Shown here one piece after another: positions 4,352-5,394 of a DNA stretch of 5,394 bases. Below the pieces are notes generated by a model. The model searched no databases. It saw only the letters and a list, made by a program, of their open reading frames with translations, and was not told the DNA's origin. Position 1 is the first letter of the stretch. Each line of letters starts with the position of its first letter. This stretch comes from an uncultured Rhodoplanes sp. GTDB taxonomy: Bacteria > Pseudomonadota > Alphaproteobacteria > Rhizobiales > Xanthobacteraceae. The stretch spans positions 1 through 5,394 of the forward strand of contig CAKZHN010000581.1 of assembly GCA_936924235.1 (NCBI GenBank). Reading direction: 5' to 3'. The position numbers and the translations under genes were made by a program.

Positions 4352-4556
4352 CTACCGCCGCGCCGCATCAAACCGGAACGTCCCGCGTGGGGTGTTCTTT
4401 ACCGCCACGCCCAGCTCTCGGGCACGTTTTTTGATGCTGCTTTTCAGAGCGCTTTAAGCGGAGCGCGATGCGGCGCAGGTAAAGACCGCTGGAGGCTAGA
4501 TCCTTGAGTCTGGCCTCGTCGTCTGCGGTCCAAGCGTAGGTTGAGCGTTTCAACAT
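4352..4556 (-). pseudogene. Small HTH/SANT-like protein gene with a one-base frameshift
   Basis: The start is the ATG at 4554-4556, with a GGAG site 6 nt upstream. As read, the frame ends at 4368 (62 residues), but its last 24 residues (KQHQKTCPRAG...) look unlike a protein. Removing one base from the T4 run at 4441-4444 (A4 in the coding sense) restores a natural reading from residue 38: SSIKKRARELGVAVKNTPRG and on to a TAG at 4352, 67 residues in all. The repaired protein has an N-terminal aromatic motif (YAWTADDEARL), then an HTH-like core in which LRRIALRLKRSE is followed by SSIKKRARELGV. This is typical of small SANT/Myb-like or HTH rhizobial proteins expected to bind DNA. The gene lies 114 nt downstream of the HAD gene on the same strand. 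It may be a pseudogene or carry a sequencing error; the as-read coding span is 4368-4556. Confidence 0.65.
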
Positions 4557-4559
4557 GTT

Positions 4560-4577
4560 GGTCTCCGGCAAGAGACC
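4560..4577 (-). promoter_or_regulatory. Hairpin covering the ribosome site of the HTH-like gene
   Basis: On the minus strand GGTCTC, six bases, then GAGACC form a perfect 6-bp hairpin ending 3 nt before the ATG at 4556. The GGAG Shine-Dalgarno lies partly in its 3' arm, so folding would hide it. Control of translation is inferred. Confidence 0.35.
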
Positions 4578-4670
4578 CCCGACTCTTCAACCTTCTCACA
4601 GAGTTGCGGCCATGCACTATTAAGTTTGATAAAGGCTGTGGTCCGCCCTGCCCGGCGTCGCCTCGCACAT

Positions 4671-5162
4671 TCATCCATTGTGTCCGGTCACCACGTCGAG
4701 CGCGTTCTCGGCAAGGCGCACGAGCTTGCTCCGCCGCATGACTGCGTCGCTCGCGCCAAGCAGGTAGCGTTCCACGGCCTTCGCCATCGGAGCGGTGAGG
4801 CCTTCGCTCGCCTTCGGCTGAAAGAGTGGAAGAGCATCAAGGCCGTCGTCATCATCGTCGATCACCGCGAAGCGCGTGACGCGTGGGTGCTTCTTAAGCC
4901 ATGCGCTGATTTCGTCGTGGCGCGAACGCTTGGGAAAGTCTGGCGTCACATCCCGATATGGAATGCCGTGATAACGAGCGCTAAAGAGCCCTGCCGGATC
5001 GTATCGCCATGTTGAAATCATCACCGGGCAGGCTCGGGTCTTTACAATGATTTTCTTGAAGCGGGTCAGGAGACGCGGCTCGACGACATAGGGCAGCTTG
5101 CGGGGATTGGGCGTGCTGGGGGTGTTGAGGACACCGTCGATGTCAAAAAATACGACGCGCAT
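4671..5162 (-). CDS. HAD-superfamily hydrolase-like protein (Swiss Army Knife HAD-type domain, 163 aa)
   Basis: The start is the ATG at 5160-5162. No other usual start codon lies between it and an upstream stop, and it has no Shine-Dalgarno. The protein begins MRVVFFDIDGVLN: HAD motif I with D7 (nucleophile) and D9. Motif II is the Thr/Ser in VMISTWR (49-53). A basic stretch with K78, R79 and R81 precedes HDEISAWLKKH and may supply the motif III residue. Motif IV is the acidic FAVIDDDDDGLD (98-109). The spacing DxDG, ST-W-R, [HR]-x-EI-x-x-WL, IDDDD fits the cap-less HAD domain first described in Swiss Army Knife RNA repair proteins; I infer a metal-dependent phosphatase-type activity on an unknown substrate. 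A helical C-terminus (120-163) follows, including an alanine-rich region. No signal peptide. It is upstream of the frameshifted HTH gene, possibly co-transcribed. Confidence 0.85.
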   Translation of the reverse strand: MRVVFFDIDGVLNTPSTPNPRKLPYVVEPRLLTRFKKIIVKTRACPVMISTWRYDPAGLFSARYHGIPYRDVTPDFPKRSRHDEISAWLKKHPRVTRFAVIDDDDDGLDALPLFQPKASEGLTAPMAKAVERYLLGASDAVMRRSKLVRLAENALDVVTGHNG

Positions 5163-5285
5163 GGGTAGGAGGTAGACGCAAGCGAAAATGAAAAAAGGCC
5201 TCGTTGCAGTTTTCGTCTAAGAACGCCATAACCCCGGCCGCCTGATCTGGCTTTAATTACCGATGCACTCACCGGCCGCTCGGCG

Positions 5286-5394
5286 TTACTTCTTGAAAGT
5301 GTCGCCGGTCGCCCTTCCCGCCTCCCCGGCCTTTTCATACTGCTCCTGTCGCTCCTTGCCCGGCGACGTGCGCGACTTGTCTTGCGCATAGGGC
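5286..5394 (-). CDS. Small, probably exported hydrophilic protein, partial (N-terminus beyond the right edge)
   Basis: The minus-strand frame entering from the right edge ends in TAA at 5286-5288 and gives 35 complete codons: PYAQDKSRTSPGKERQEQYE, then KAGEAGRATGDTFKK. The visible part is very hydrophilic, rich in K, E, Q and G, with no hydrophobic core. Its opening residues (PYA then QDKS) look like a signal-peptidase cleavage site, so the missing N-terminus may be a signal peptide; that is inference. Short exported proteins of this composition occur in Bradyrhizobium and are uncharacterised. The overlapping longer minus-strand frame is Ser/Arg-rich and looks like a shadow. It lies 123 nt upstream of the HAD gene on the same strand. 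Confidence 0.6.
   Translation of the reverse strand, partial: PYAQDKSRTSPGKERQEQYEKAGEAGRATGDTFKK

Noticed and set aside
5188..5220. 10-residue frame MKKGLVAVFV on the plus strand, with AGGAGG about 15 nt upstream
   Set aside because: It looks like a clipped signal-peptide start, but the ribosome-site spacing is too long and no continuation is found in other frames. Chance is the simpler reading.

Overview
The window looks like chromosomal DNA of an alphaproteobacterium, most likely Bradyrhizobium or a close Rhizobiales relative. The evidence is the GC-rich coding with strong G/C third positions, GTG starts mixed with ATG, the kinds of small orphan protein present, and several sites matching the alphaproteobacterial general-stress (EcfG) promoter, GGAAC-N16-[C/T/G]GTT. 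This is a judgement from sequence character; no database search was possible. I see no transposase, integrase, phage gene, CRISPR array, rRNA or tRNA.

Layout. The left part (1-2330) holds short genes on both strands: a cut-off gene at the left edge (minus), a GTG-started 70-residue protein (290-502, plus), a 61-residue protein (525-710, minus), a 58-residue zinc-ribbon protein (876-1052, minus), a short helical protein (1194-1379, plus), a 93-residue probable winged-helix protein (1612-1893, minus) and a short protein with a basic tail (2120-2329, plus). The middle holds a GreA/GreB-family transcript cleavage factor homologue (2357-2857, minus). It is followed by about 660 bases without a gene, containing an EcfG-type promoter for the GreA-like gene and two plus-strand terminators. 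The right part holds a second short helical protein (3529-3759, plus), a two-gene minus-strand operon (a third helical protein plus a DUF1328 membrane protein of only 59 residues), a frameshifted HTH/SANT-like gene (4352-4556, minus), a HAD-fold phosphatase-like protein (4671-5162, minus) and the C-terminus of a probably exported small protein at the right edge.

How it works together. Four minus-strand transcription units (left-edge gene, zinc-ribbon gene, GreA-like gene, helical/DUF1328 operon) have a full or near match to the EcfG promoter with identical 16-nt spacing. Three of these place the start codon about 25-35 nt downstream of the -10 element. The simplest reading is a patch of stress-induced small proteins together with a stress-induced, sequence-divergent GreA paralogue. 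Three of the small proteins (1194-1379, 3529-3759, 4031-4198) appear to be divergent copies of one helical-hairpin family.

I do not see a defence system, biosynthetic cluster or other large new system. The points most worth a second look are the stress-promoter set, the altered coiled-coil tip of the GreA paralogue, the repeated helical-hairpin family, the one-base frameshift in the HTH gene, and a structured gene-less segment between two terminators that could be a small RNA.
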